NCBI GenBank assembly: GCA_913775265.1
Contig: CAJYJH010000078.1
Location: 152,342 to 216,341 of the forward strand
From: an uncultured Mucilaginibacter sp.
Lineage (GTDB): Bacteria; Bacteroidota; Bacteroidia; Sphingobacteriales; Sphingobacteriaceae
Reading direction: 5' to 3'
Length of the DNA stretch: 64,000 nucleotides
Shown here: piece after piece, positions 44,941 to 54,600 of the stretch
Numbering within the stretch: position 1 is the first letter of the stretch
Layout of the letters: every line of letters starts with the position of its first letter
The notes under the pieces: generated by a model
The model's database searches: none
Seen by the model: only the letters and a program-made list of their open reading frames with translations
What the model was told of the DNA's origin: nothing
Position numbers and translations under genes: made by a program

Positions 44941-45513
44941 ATGAAAATAGGCTTGCTTTTCGGCTCTTTTAATCCAATACACATCGGGCATTTAATTATC
45001 GCCAACTACATGGCCAACTATACAGATCTTGATAAAGTATGGCTGGTGGTAACGCCTCAGAACCCTTTTAAAAAATATGGTGGCTTAATTAATACCTACG
45101 ACAGGCTGGAAATGGCCCGCCTGGCGACCGATAATGCAGATTTGTTAGAAGTAAGTGATGTGGAGATCAAGTTACCTCAACCTTCCTATACCATTGATAC
45201 GCTTACCCACTTAAAAGAGCAATACCCGCAGCACGAATTTGTGTTAATTATGGGATCAGATAACTTGGTGAGTCTGCCTAAGTGGAAAAATTATAAGCTG
45301 ATTTTACGAGATCACAAGGTATTGGTATACCCACGCCCGGGCTACGAGAACGCTGAACTGGCTTCGCATCCGTCCGTTACCATCACCATGACACCGCTCA
45401 TGGAGCTATCGGCTACTTTTATCAGGCAAGCCATTGCCCAAAAAAAGAATGTGCAGTACTTTGTGCCCGATGCCGTACTCAAGTTTATCGAAAGTAAGAA
45501 CCTATACAGTTAA
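44941..45513 (+). CDS. nadD: Nicotinate-nucleotide adenylyltransferase
   Basis: NadD adenylates nicotinate mononucleotide in NAD synthesis. The 190-residue Rossmann-like protein opens with GLLFGSFNPIHIGHL (the H-x-G-H nucleotidyltransferase motif at about 14-17), contains MGSDNLVSLPKWKNY, and ends with ELSATFIRQ, the S-T-x-x-R counterpart. It follows gmk by 49 bp. Confidence 0.95.
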   Translation: MKIGLLFGSFNPIHIGHLIIANYMANYTDLDKVWLVVTPQNPFKKYGGLINTYDRLEMARLATDNADLLEVSDVEIKLPQPSYTIDTLTHLKEQYPQHEFVLIMGSDNLVSLPKWKNYKLILRDHKVLVYPRPGYENAELASHPSVTITMTPLMELSATFIRQAIAQKKNVQYFVPDAVLKFIESKNLYS

Positions 45514-45531
45514 AATAGGTTAAATTGCAGC

Positions 45532-46473
45532 ATGCATCCAATTTTTAAAGACAAGAGTTTCCGGCTGTCTATCATTCTTACTTTTGTGTTTTTGGGTACG
45601 GGCATCATTTTTCTGTTGTTAGGGCTAATTAATTATAGTTGGATACTTTTTATTTTGCTGCCCATAGTGCTCGGCCTATCTATCGGCGCGATGCCCAATA
45701 AGCAATATACCATATGGGGAGCAGTAGCTGCTACCGTAATTACATTATCAGGTTTATATATTCCGGGTATGTCGGGGCTGTTGTGTATTGTAATGACATT
45801 GCCTGTTATTGTTCCGCTTATTTTCTTAGGTTATGTTATTACCCATTTAGTAAAGCGATATGGCAACCTTAAGTCAACCAATAAATTTCATGTGCTATTA
45901 ATGCCGTTAATGCCTTTTTTAATAGCTGCACCTGCCGAACATATCATCGTTGAGAACCCCCAATCAGTTATTGCAGTGCAGACGCAGCAGATATTTAATT
46001 ACACGCCTGAGCAGGTTTATGATGCTATTAAACCGGTAGATACGCTTGATGCTGAAAAGCCTTTTTTAATGAATTTTGATTTACCTGTACCAACCAAATG
46101 CATACTCGAGAAAGAAGCAGTTGGCGGGATACGTACTTGTTACTTTAAGGGAGGAAAGCTGAGTAATGATGATTTTGGTGGCGGAACGATTACTGAAAAA
46201 ATAACGGCCTTAAAAAGAGGTAAGTTATTGCAAATGGATGTGATAAATTATAATCTTACCGGACGTAAGTGGCTGGGCTTTAAGGAGGCGATTTACCGTT
46301 TCGATAAAGTTGCTGGTAACCGTTGCAAACTTACTCGAATTACCACGTACACCTCAGTGTTAACACCACGGGTATATTGGGAACCCTTAGAGAAATTAGG
46401 TATAGAGCAAGAGCATGACTATGTGTTCAGTAATTTAAAAAAAGATTTACTGCGCTTGTACAGGGCCAAATAA
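45532..46473 (+). CDS. Membrane protein with C-terminal SRPBCC-like domain
   Basis: A 313-residue protein of unknown role. Residues ~10-130 hold four hydrophobic segments (SIILTFVFLGTGIIF, ILFILLPIVLGLSIG, WGAVAATVITLSGLYI, VIVPLIFLGYVITHLV); after a fifth short apolar stretch, about 160-313 form a soluble domain with the beta-rich pattern of SRPBCC/polyketide-cyclase proteins (YTPEQVYDAIKPVD; TYTSVLTPRVYWEPLEKL), a deep ligand-binding fold. It begins 18 bp after nadD and may be in the same transcript. The ligand is unknown. Confidence 0.75.
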   Translation: MHPIFKDKSFRLSIILTFVFLGTGIIFLLLGLINYSWILFILLPIVLGLSIGAMPNKQYTIWGAVAATVITLSGLYIPGMSGLLCIVMTLPVIVPLIFLGYVITHLVKRYGNLKSTNKFHVLLMPLMPFLIAAPAEHIIVENPQSVIAVQTQQIFNYTPEQVYDAIKPVDTLDAEKPFLMNFDLPVPTKCILEKEAVGGIRTCYFKGGKLSNDDFGGGTITEKITALKRGKLLQMDVINYNLTGRKWLGFKEAIYRFDKVAGNRCKLTRITTYTSVLTPRVYWEPLEKLGIEQEHDYVFSNLKKDLLRLYRAK

Positions 46474-46609
46474 TAGATAGGATCAAATCTTGTGAGTTAT
46501 GCATGATGCGATATGGCTGATCTTCTGCTATTTTGACACACTAAAAGCTTGTAAACTGAAACTTAGCCGATTTTATTAAACTGGCATCTTGATTGTTATA
46601 AAAACGTTA

Positions 46610-47818
46610 ATGAAGCAAAAATTTTATGATACTGCGATCAAGCAGGAAACCGCTGTGTTGGTTGGTATCATTACTCCTAATGAAACCGAAGCACAAGAAC
46701 GCGAATATTTAGAAGAACTGGAGTTTTTGGTGGATACTGCTGGTGGCAAAACCGTTAAAACGTTTACCCAGCGCATGCAACGCCCTGATCGCGCCACCTT
46801 TGTAGGCTCGGGTAAACTGGAAGAAATAAAAGCTTATGTAATTGCTGAGGAGATTGATATGGTGGTGTTTGACGACGAATTGTCTCCATCGCAACTGCGC
46901 AATATTGAGAACGAACTTAAAGTAAAGATACTGGATCGAAGCAACCTGATCCTGGATATATTTGCTGGTCGTGCCCAAACGGCACAGGCTAAAACACAGG
47001 TTGAATTGGCCCAGCTGCAATATCTGTTACCCCGCCTAACACGTTTATGGACCCACTTGGAGCGCCAGAAAGGTGGTATTGGTATGCGTGGTCCGGGTGA
47101 GTCGCAGATTGAGACTGACCGTCGTTTAATTTTGAATAAGATATCGCTATTAAAAGAACGGCTTAGGCAAATAGATAAACAAAACGAAACCCAACGCAAA
47201 AACCGCCATCAACTGGTGCGTGTGGCTTTGGTAGGTTACACCAACGTAGGTAAATCTACCATTATGAACATGATTTCCAAATCGGAGGTGTTTGCCGAGA
47301 ACAAGCTGTTTGCTACATTGGATACTACGGTACGTAAGGTAGTGATCGAGAACCTGCCGTTTTTATTATCAGATACAGTTGGATTTATCCGCAAGCTGCC
47401 TCATCACCTGGTAGAATGTTTTAAATCTACATTAGATGAGGTACGCGAAGCTGATATTTTAGTGCATGTGGTAGACGTATCGCATCCCAATTTTGAAGAT
47501 CAGATTAATACCGTAAACGAAACGCTGAAAGATATTGGCGCTGTTGATAAGCCGGTGATTACCGTATTCAATAAAATTGATGCTTACCAACCTACACGAA
47601 CTCACCCGGAGGATCCGGCCCAGCCGTTAACTATTAAGGAGTTCGAGCATAGCTGGATGGCCAGCAATAACAGTCCGGCTATTTTTATCTCGGCTCTGAA
47701 AAAAGAAAATGTGGATGAGTTTAGAAAGTTATTGTATGATAAAGTAATTGCTATACATATGGAAAGGTATCCTTACGATCAGTTACTATACCCGCATTTA
47801 CCTTATACCAAAAGTTGA
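46610..47818 (+). CDS. hflX: Ribosome-associated GTPase HflX
   Basis: HflX splits stalled or vacant ribosomes, notably after heat stress. The 402-residue protein has the N-terminal nucleotide-binding domain (about 1-190, with D-E-L-S-P-S-Q-L-R-N and the glycine-rich GGIGMRGPGESQIE linker) and the GTPase domain with P-loop GYTNVGKS (about 210), DTVGFIRKLP and NKID. ATG at 46610 is preferred over an upstream TTG. It ends at a 44-bp perfect palindrome terminator. Confidence 0.95.
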   Translation: MKQKFYDTAIKQETAVLVGIITPNETEAQEREYLEELEFLVDTAGGKTVKTFTQRMQRPDRATFVGSGKLEEIKAYVIAEEIDMVVFDDELSPSQLRNIENELKVKILDRSNLILDIFAGRAQTAQAKTQVELAQLQYLLPRLTRLWTHLERQKGGIGMRGPGESQIETDRRLILNKISLLKERLRQIDKQNETQRKNRHQLVRVALVGYTNVGKSTIMNMISKSEVFAENKLFATLDTTVRKVVIENLPFLLSDTVGFIRKLPHHLVECFKSTLDEVREADILVHVVDVSHPNFEDQINTVNETLKDIGAVDKPVITVFNKIDAYQPTRTHPEDPAQPLTIKEFEHSWMASNNSPAIFISALKKENVDEFRKLLYDKVIAIHMERYPYDQLLYPHLPYTKS

Positions 47819-47839
47819 TTTTGACATCAAGTACTGCTT

Positions 47840-47883
47840 AAACAAACGGCCAATCAGATGATCATCTGATTGGCCGTTTGTTT
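47840..47883. terminator. 44-bp perfect palindrome, bidirectional terminator
   Basis: Two 22-bp arms (47840-47861 and 47862-47883) are exact reverse complements with no spacer. A/T runs flank both ends. It lies between convergent hflX and mqnD and should terminate both. Confidence 0.88.
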
Positions 47884-47896
47884 TTAATAACCAGTC

Positions 47897-48808
47897 TTAA
47901 TTTGCAGCCGTTCCGGTTAAGAATAAGTCTTCTTTAATTGCCGGGATGATTTCTTTTTCCTGTGCTTTATCAAACATTAATTGTATTGCCTTTTTACCTT
48001 CCGCACCTAAGTCAACCGAATATTGGTTTACATACAGATCAATGTGCTTATACATCACCTCTTCGCTCATTTCCTGCGCGTGCGAACGGATAAACTCTAA
48101 TCCTGACTTAGGATTAGCAAAAGCAAACTCGACTGATTTGCGTAATACGCGGTTAATTTTATGCTGCACGTCAATTGGTAGTTTGCGGTTAGCTACAATC
48201 CCACCTAAGGGGATAGCGCAACCGGTTTGCTTTTCCCAATAATCACCCAGGTCCATTATTTTCTTTAGGCCTTTGTCCCGGTAAGTAAAGCGGTTCTCGT
48301 GAATAATGAGACCAACGTCGATGCGATTGTCAAATAATGCCTGCTCTATTTCCGAAAAAACAATTTCTTCTTTATGGGTAGCATCCGGAAAAGCTAAGCT
48401 TAGCAAAAAATTGGCAGTAGTGTATTTGCCAGGTATTCCTATCTTAAGATTGGGTAAAATCGACTTAATGTCTGCAACTTGTCCGGTTCCTAATTCACTT
48501 GTAAACGTTTGATCGAAGCTTTGAACGAACCGGTCAAACGGAGGTTTATATATAAGCAGTGGGCCAACACCAAAGCCTAATGCACTACCTGCATCTAACA
48601 AAATATATTGGTTAGCTACATAAGCAAAGGCATGGTAGCTTAATTTAGTGATATCCAATTCTCCGCGCATGGCCTTGTGATTTAAGGTTTCTACGTCGTC
48701 GTAAAACACTTCAAACTCCAGACCCTCGGTATCTATTTTGTGATGAATTAAGGCATCAAAAATAAAAGTATCGTTAGGGCAGGGCGAAAAGCCAAGGGTT
48801 AATTTCAT
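47897..48808 (-). CDS. mqnD: 1,4-dihydroxy-6-naphthoate synthase (futalosine pathway)
   Basis: MqnD converts cyclic dehypoxanthinyl futalosine to 1,4-dihydroxy-6-naphthoate, a menaquinone precursor. The 303-residue periplasmic-binding-protein fold shows LGFSPCPNDTFIFDALIH at the N-terminus, the LLDAGSALGFGVGPLL segment and IPLGGIVANR. ATG at 48808 matches the family. It follows mqnB by 41 bp on the same strand, forming a two-gene unit; mqnA, mqnC and mqnE are not in the window. Confidence 0.94.
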   Translation of the reverse strand: MKLTLGFSPCPNDTFIFDALIHHKIDTEGLEFEVFYDDVETLNHKAMRGELDITKLSYHAFAYVANQYILLDAGSALGFGVGPLLIYKPPFDRFVQSFDQTFTSELGTGQVADIKSILPNLKIGIPGKYTTANFLLSLAFPDATHKEEIVFSEIEQALFDNRIDVGLIIHENRFTYRDKGLKKIMDLGDYWEKQTGCAIPLGGIVANRKLPIDVQHKINRVLRKSVEFAFANPKSGLEFIRSHAQEMSEEVMYKHIDLYVNQYSVDLGAEGKKAIQLMFDKAQEKEIIPAIKEDLFLTGTAAN

Positions 48809-48849
48809 AGTTGTAGTATTATGTTTCCAGTTGCCGAAATATGGTTGAT

Positions 48850-49521
48850 CTAATGCACGCAACCTAAATTTTGTAACAGGTTTGCAGCAAAGGTATTCAG
48901 ATTTTTAACGGCTAAACCTATTTTCCATGCTTCCCGGTTACGCTTTTCAACATAATTTGACACTGACCTGATTTGTAGGGCCGGTACACCTGCCTGCTGG
49001 CAGGCATAAAAAAATGCTGCACCTTCCATACTTTCTATTTGTGGGGTGATACGATGGAGTAACGAGGTAATTGAGCTTTCTGTACCATGTACTGTATTTA
49101 CGGTAGCACCTTTAGCTTGTTGTATTTTTATTTCGGTATTATAATTAGATAGTCGTGCGGTTGTAGTGTAAGTCGTTTTTCCAAATCCTAAACTATCTAA
49201 AGTGATGAACTGTTCGTTATCCTCAGCGCCTAATTCAGTAAAAGTATCTTGTGTTACTTCAATCACATCGCCCAGGGCAATACTGCGGTCAAAGCTGCCG
49301 GCAATGCCCAGGTTAATAGCTAAATCGTAAGTGTGAGTAGCTAAATGAGTACCCAAAGCAAATGCCGTAGCTACCATGCCTACACCGGTGATGAGGACGG
49401 TGCAAGGTTGTGTTTTGCTATTGCCTTGAGATGTGCCCACCAGTGTATTTACGGGTAACTGATGGCTGTTAACCAGCGGTTCAATTTCCTGCAAAGTGGC
49501 GGCCACTACCAATATCTTCAT
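48850..49521 (-). CDS. mqnB: Futalosine hydrolase
   Basis: MqnB removes hypoxanthine from futalosine in the alternative menaquinone route. The 223-residue nucleoside-phosphorylase fold has the N-terminal ILVVAATLQEIEPLV, LAINLGIAGSFD and the catalytic ESMEGAAFFYACQQAGVPALQIRSVSNYVE. Residue length suits MqnB rather than MTA/SAH nucleosidase, and the adjacent mqnD settles the assignment. ATG at 49521 is used; longer upstream reading would run into the divergent promoter. Confidence 0.92.
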   Translation of the reverse strand: MKILVVAATLQEIEPLVNSHQLPVNTLVGTSQGNSKTQPCTVLITGVGMVATAFALGTHLATHTYDLAINLGIAGSFDRSIALGDVIEVTQDTFTELGAEDNEQFITLDSLGFGKTTYTTTARLSNYNTEIKIQQAKGATVNTVHGTESSITSLLHRITPQIESMEGAAFFYACQQAGVPALQIRSVSNYVEKRNREAWKIGLAVKNLNTFAANLLQNLGCVH

Positions 49522-49559
49522 GCGGGCTAAGATAAAACAACTTGCCTGTTTTTGTTTTG

Positions 49560-49567
49560 TATATTTG
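49560..49567 (+). promoter_or_regulatory. -7 box for the PTPS-folE operon
   Basis: TATATTTG matches TAnnTTTG, 15 bp before the ATG at 49583. It lies in a 61-bp divergent spacer shared with mqnB. Confidence 0.55.
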
Positions 49568-49582
49568 CACCCAACAATTGTT

Positions 49583-50002
49583 ATGATGATACATATTACG
49601 CGCAGAGAGCATTTTAATGCTGCACACCGCATGTACCGTGAGGAGTGGAGCGCAGAAAAAAACCAGGAAGTTTTTGGTAAATGCGCAAACCCAAACTGGC
49701 ACGGGCATAATTACAATCTGTTTGTTACCGTAAAGGGTGAAGTTACCCATGCTACCGGGTATCTGATTGATTTAAAAGATCTGAAAGTAATTATAAACGA
49801 TTACGTGATTGAAAAGCTGGATCATAAAAACTTAAACAAAGACGTTGATTTTATGCAAGGCAAAATGGCCTCAACCGAAATACTTTGCATCGAAATATTT
49901 AACCAGTTAAAAGGCCCTATCGAGGCGCATGAGGGCGTGTTTTTACACTCTGTAAAACTGTTTGAAACCGAAAATAACTCAGCCGAATACTTTGGCAATT
50001 AA
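49583..50002 (+). CDS. 6-pyruvoyl-tetrahydropterin synthase-like protein (CX5HGH type)
   Basis: A 139-residue T-fold pterin enzyme. Zinc ligands are H15 (HFNAAH), H40 and H42 (WHGHNY); the catalytic cysteine is C34 in C-A-N-P-N-W-H-G-H, i.e. five residues before HGH; L-D-H-K-N-L and a late Glu (TENNSAEY) complete the site. Queuosine QueD usually has C-x3-HGH, whereas the five-residue spacing plus the GKC-NPN-HGHNY context is that of eukaryote-like PTPS. folE follows 3 bp downstream. So it may make 6-pyruvoyl-tetrahydropterin (biopterin-like) instead of, or in addition to, preQ0 precursors. Routine annotation would say QueD. Confidence 0.85.
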   Translation: MMIHITRREHFNAAHRMYREEWSAEKNQEVFGKCANPNWHGHNYNLFVTVKGEVTHATGYLIDLKDLKVIINDYVIEKLDHKNLNKDVDFMQGKMASTEILCIEIFNQLKGPIEAHEGVFLHSVKLFETENNSAEYFGN

Positions 50003-50005
50003 AAT

Positions 50006-50650
50006 ATGATGATTGACGACGACGACAACCTGCCTAACCGTGATGCAGGTATTGACGGTTACCAGAAAATCGACCGCTACAACCCGGAACTGATTGCCAA
50101 CCTATCGGCCAGCTACCACAATGTATTAAAGCAGATAGGAGAGCAGCCAGACCGTGAGGGTTTGCTAAAAACACCGGAGCGAATGGCCAAAGCCATGTTG
50201 TACCTTACCCATGGTTATGATCTGGATGCCAAAGAGATTTTGACCTCGGCCATGTTTAAAGAGGACTATAGCCAGATGGTCGTAGTTAAAGACATTGAGG
50301 TATACTCGATGTGCGAGCACCATATGCTGCCATTTTTTGGTAAAGCACATGTGGCATATATTCCAAACGGCCATGTGGTTGGGTTGAGCAAAATACCGCG
50401 CATTGTGGATGTATTTGCCCGTCGTTTGCAGGTGCAGGAGCGTTTGACCAATGAAATTCGCGATTGTATACAAGATACCTTACAGCCCATGGGCGTAGGT
50501 GTGGTCATTGAGTGCCGTCATTTATGCATGAGTATGCGCGGGGTGCAAAAGCAAAATTCAGTAACTACTACATCAGCATTTAGCGGCGAGTTTTTTAAAG
50601 AGAAAACCCGCACCGAATTTTTAAATTTAATAACCAGTAGATTAAGTTAA
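50006..50650 (+). CDS. folE: GTP cyclohydrolase I
   Basis: FolE opens GTP to 7,8-dihydroneopterin triphosphate, the entry to folate, queuosine and biopterin synthesis. The 214-residue protein has a short acidic N-terminal extension, the zinc/catalytic [28 protein letters not shown] and the C-terminal [12 protein letters not shown] with the second Cys. It is the type IA enzyme. It directly follows the PTPS-like gene (3 bp), so substrate channelling between the two is plausible. Confidence 0.96.
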   Translation: MMIDDDDNLPNRDAGIDGYQKIDRYNPELIANLSASYHNVLKQIGEQPDREGLLKTPERMAKAMLYLTHGYDLDAKEILTSAMFKEDYSQMVVVKDIEVYSMCEHHMLPFFGKAHVAYIPNGHVVGLSKIPRIVDVFARRLQVQERLTNEIRDCIQDTLQPMGVGVVIECRHLCMSMRGVQKQNSVTTTSAFSGEFFKEKTRTEFLNLITSRLS

Positions 50651-50673
50651 GAGCTCTAGATTGTAGAGTAAAG

Positions 50674-50694
50674 AATCAAGAGTCAGGATTCAAG
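50674..50694 (+). repeat. Degenerate heptamer tandem repeat before fabD
   Basis: aatcaag, agtcagg, attcaag: three consecutive 7-bp units with 1-3 differences, in the 87-bp spacer between folE and fabD. Confidence 0.4.
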
Positions 50695-50737
50695 AGATAA
50701 CTACTTAACTAATCAACACAATAAACTAATTTCCATT

Positions 50738-51625
50738 TTGAAAGCATATATTTTTCCGGGGCAAGGAGCCCAGTTTGTAGGTATGGGTAAAGACCTTTAC
50801 GACCAGTTTGATGAGGCGCGTCAGCTTTTTGAACAGGCTAACAAGATATTGGGTTTCCGTATCACCGATATCATGTTTAATGGTACCGACGAAGATTTAA
50901 AACAAACCAAGGTAACGCAGCCTGCTATATTTTTGCATTCGGTAATTCTGGCCAAAATGGCCGGCGATGATTTTAAACCCGAAATGGTTGCCGGACACTC
51001 TTTGGGCGAGTTTTCTGCGCTGGTTGCTGCCGGTGCATTATCTTTCGAGAGTGGTTTAAAACTGGTAGCAGCCCGTGCCAATGCTATGCAAAAGGCCTGC
51101 GAAATTCAGCCTTCAACTATGGCTGCCGTTTTAGGGTTGGATGATTTTACCGTTGAGGATATTTGCCAGCAGGTGAGCGAAGTGGTGGTTCCGGCCAATT
51201 ACAACTGCCCGGGTCAACTGGTTATATCAGGCACTATTGCAGGTGTAGAGCAGGCCTGCGAAAAGTTAAAAGCAGCAGGTGCTAAACGTGCTCTGGTATT
51301 AAATGTAGGTGGTGCATTCCACTCTCCGCTGATGGAGGCTGCTCGTGTTGAACTGGAACATGCTATTGTAAATACAGACATCCAGGAGCCGGTTTGCCCT
51401 ATTTATCAAAATATAGATGCCAAACCTTATAAAGATGCTGCTTCTATTAAGCATAATTTAATTGCCCAGCTTACCGGTGCCGTGCGCTGGACACAGACCG
51501 TAAGTCACATGCTGCAAGATGGTGCAACATCTTTTACCGAGGTTGGTCCTGGCAATGTTTTGCAGGGACTGGTTAAAAAGGTTGACCGCAACGCTGCAAC
51601 ATCCAGTTTAAGCATTACTGCATAA
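50738..51625 (+). CDS. fabD: Malonyl-CoA:ACP transacylase
   Basis: FabD loads malonyl groups onto ACP. The 295-residue protein has GQGAQFVGMG at the N-terminus, the nucleophile S88 in AGHSLGEFSALVAAG, and the catalytic His in GGAFHSPLM. The start is TTG at 50738: the family N-terminus (KAYIFPGQGAQ) begins right after it and no ATG precedes. It ends at a strong terminator; it is separate from acpP-fabF. Confidence 0.95.
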   Translation: MKAYIFPGQGAQFVGMGKDLYDQFDEARQLFEQANKILGFRITDIMFNGTDEDLKQTKVTQPAIFLHSVILAKMAGDDFKPEMVAGHSLGEFSALVAAGALSFESGLKLVAARANAMQKACEIQPSTMAAVLGLDDFTVEDICQQVSEVVVPANYNCPGQLVISGTIAGVEQACEKLKAAGAKRALVLNVGGAFHSPLMEAARVELEHAIVNTDIQEPVCPIYQNIDAKPYKDAASIKHNLIAQLTGAVRWTQTVSHMLQDGATSFTEVGPGNVLQGLVKKVDRNAATSSLSITA

Positions 51626-51667
51626 AAAAAACAAAAGCCACAAACTAAAGTGGCTTTTGTTTTTTAT
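51624..51667 (+). terminator. Terminator of fabD
   Basis: aacaaaagccac / gtggcttttgtt form a stem of at least 12 bp (longer with flanking A/T) with an 8-nt loop and T tract. Confidence 0.85.
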
Positions 51668-51699
51668 GATATATTTGATTACATCATCTGCCATTAAAG

Positions 51700-54600
51700 T
51701 TGACCGTTTTTACTAAAATACGTATCCTGCTCGCTGTGCTGTGTGTTAGTTTTTTACTTACGGCAGTCATTGTTCGTAATACTTATACACCACATCATAG
51801 CTTCCTCAAAAGTGCTCAAACGCTTGAATCTAATCTCCATGAAAAAGAAAGAGAGGTAAAAAAGCTGTTTACCGGTAATAGCTTCGAACAGCTTAAAACA
51901 CTGCCCGACAATCATCAGCAAGCATTGAGCTTAATGGAGCAGTTAACTGTTAAAGACAGGATATGGCTGGTAACTTACCGAAACGATAAAGTTAAGTTTT
52001 GGACCGGCATTAAAGTGATGCCACCCAGCTTTAAAAAGTTTAAAGAAGGCACTTGCTTTAGTAAACAGGAAAACGGTTATTTTGAAGTAGTACGTAAAAC
52101 CGAAGGCGATTTTACTGCATTAGCTTTCATCTTCATTAAGAATAATTTTCGCATTCAAAATCAATATTTAAACAATGTGTTTGAGCCGCAATTGCTCGAT
52201 GCCCATAATATTGAAATAGCCGAAATAGGTGATAAAGATGTTTATCATATTCATGATATTAACAAGCACTACCTGTTTTCGGTTAAAGCCAAAGCGGATG
52301 CTGTAAATTACAATTTTGCAAAGCTCGAGTTTGTTTTGTGGGTTATTGGTATACTGGCTTTATGTGCTTTAGTAACCAGTTTCTGTAATCATCTGGTTTA
52401 TCAAAAAAAGGTAAGTGCGGCTTTTTTATTACTTGCAGCTTTTATTGTTGCCATCAGGTTGGCAGGTCTGTATTTTAGAGTTCCCGACTTTAGTAGCCGG
52501 ATGCATCTTTTTAGTCCGGATCTTTTTTCATACGGCTTCTTGCTGCCAACCTTGGGCGATTTCTGTCTCAACGTTTTGGGGCTGTGCTGGCTGATGGCGT
52601 TTATTTACTATCACCGTTACCGCATATCAGATAAGCCGTTACATGGCGCTGCGGCTTGGATAACTTACATAGGCGGCGTACTGTTGCTTGTGGTTGTTTC
52701 GACAGTGCTGGCCTATATGTCGGGCCTGTTGGTATTGCATTCCCACATCAATTTTGATGTGAACAACGTGCTCAATCTGTCGCTTTACAGCATGATTGGG
52801 CTGCTCATGGTATGCTTCAGCTTTTTAATTTTTTACCTGCTGATTGAAACCTTGCTGATTGTCAACGAGCGCATCCGTATTGACGATCGTATTAAACTGG
52901 GCATATTTGCAGGTGCTATCATTCTGTCCACTGTTGCAAGTGCCTTTTATGCTTTTACCTGGTTATACATTTCGTGGGGTATATTGATCTTCATACGGAT
53001 TTATGCAGCGCGTTACGACGATGGCGAACTGGATATTATATCTTATGTAGCCATACTGCTGTTATGCTCGTGTATTGCCGCTACCGAGCTAAACCACTAT
53101 GAATCGGTTAAGGAGCATGTAGTGCGCAAACAATTGATTAAAGAACTTGATAACGGCGATGACCCACGGGTAACCCACGTTTTTAAAACAGTAGAAAAAC
53201 AGATTATTCAAGACCCGGTTTTGCACCAATATTTAAAATCGCGCGATCATAATATTGCCTATTTAAAAAATAGGTTCGAACGTTTTTACTTTGATGGTTA
53301 CCTGTCGGATTATGATTGTAAGATACATGAGTTTGACAGTGCCGGTACGCCTATTCCGCCTGATACCAAGTATGTATTAGACGATTTTAAGGATATGGTG
53401 ATGTTCAGCTCTGCCTACAAGGTGTCTGAGTATTTCTACCGCGAAAACAACAACTTCGGCATCCACAGCTATTTTGCTATTCTGCCTATTTACCAAGACG
53501 AACGTAATTTAGGTACAATCATCGTTGAACTTAAATCAAAACCTATACAAGCAGTCGTTTCTTTTCCAGAACTGTTAATCGATAGGCCACTTGCTTCTGA
53601 TAACCGTTTTAAAGCATATTCTTATGCATTTTATAGTGATGGCAGGTTGGTGAGCCAAAGCGGTAACTACGATTACAACGTGGTTAATACCGACTTAAAA
53701 GGAAAGTTAAAGGAGAACGTATTTAAAACCACAGCCGAGAATTATAATGAAAGTCCGGGCTTTCACAAATTAGTCAGATATAGTCATCTTATCTATCAGC
53801 CAAGCGCACGCAAAGTAATTATTGTATCAAAGCCAGATAACAGCTGGATAACTTTCCTAGCATCGCTTACTTTCTTCTTTGTCTCCTTGCTGATATTCAG
53901 TGGGTTTATTTTGCTGGTTAACTGGTTGCGCAAACACATCAGCATCATCGAAGTGACGCCGCACAATGTGCACTGGAATTTTGGGTTTCATTTTGATCAT
54001 CTGTTGTACAAAACCCGTATTCAGCTTTCTATGATATTGGCGGTGTTGGCCACCCTAACATTGGTTGGGATAATTACCTTTTTATCTATCAGGGCACAAT
54101 ACCAGGAGCAGCAAGACGAAATTATTAGTAACAAGGTAATTACTATTGCAGCCAAGTTTGATAATGTGTTGTCGCAGGATTTAGATCATATTGATGAGAA
54201 AACACAAACGGTCTTTAACAGCTTGGCCGATGATTTTTCGACAGATTTAATTTTGTTTAACGCAGCCGGCGTACCTATACTTTATACCCAGCCCAAAATT
54301 TACGACTTCGGTATCTTGGGTAAACGTATGCATGCTAAAGCGTTTGTATTACTAAGTAAGTTGCAAAAATCGGTGTTGATAAACAGCGAAAGAATAGGAA
54401 CGCTGAACTATAAAACAGCTTATGTGCCTATACGTAACACCCGAACCAACGCAACGATAGGTTATCTGCAGCTACCTTATTTTGCCAACGAGGCTGATTA
54501 CAAGGAAAGGATTGGAGCTTTCCTTAACGCAATGATTAATATTTATGCCCTGATATTTTTAGCTATCGGTGTATTTGCAGTATTAATTGCCCGCAAAATA

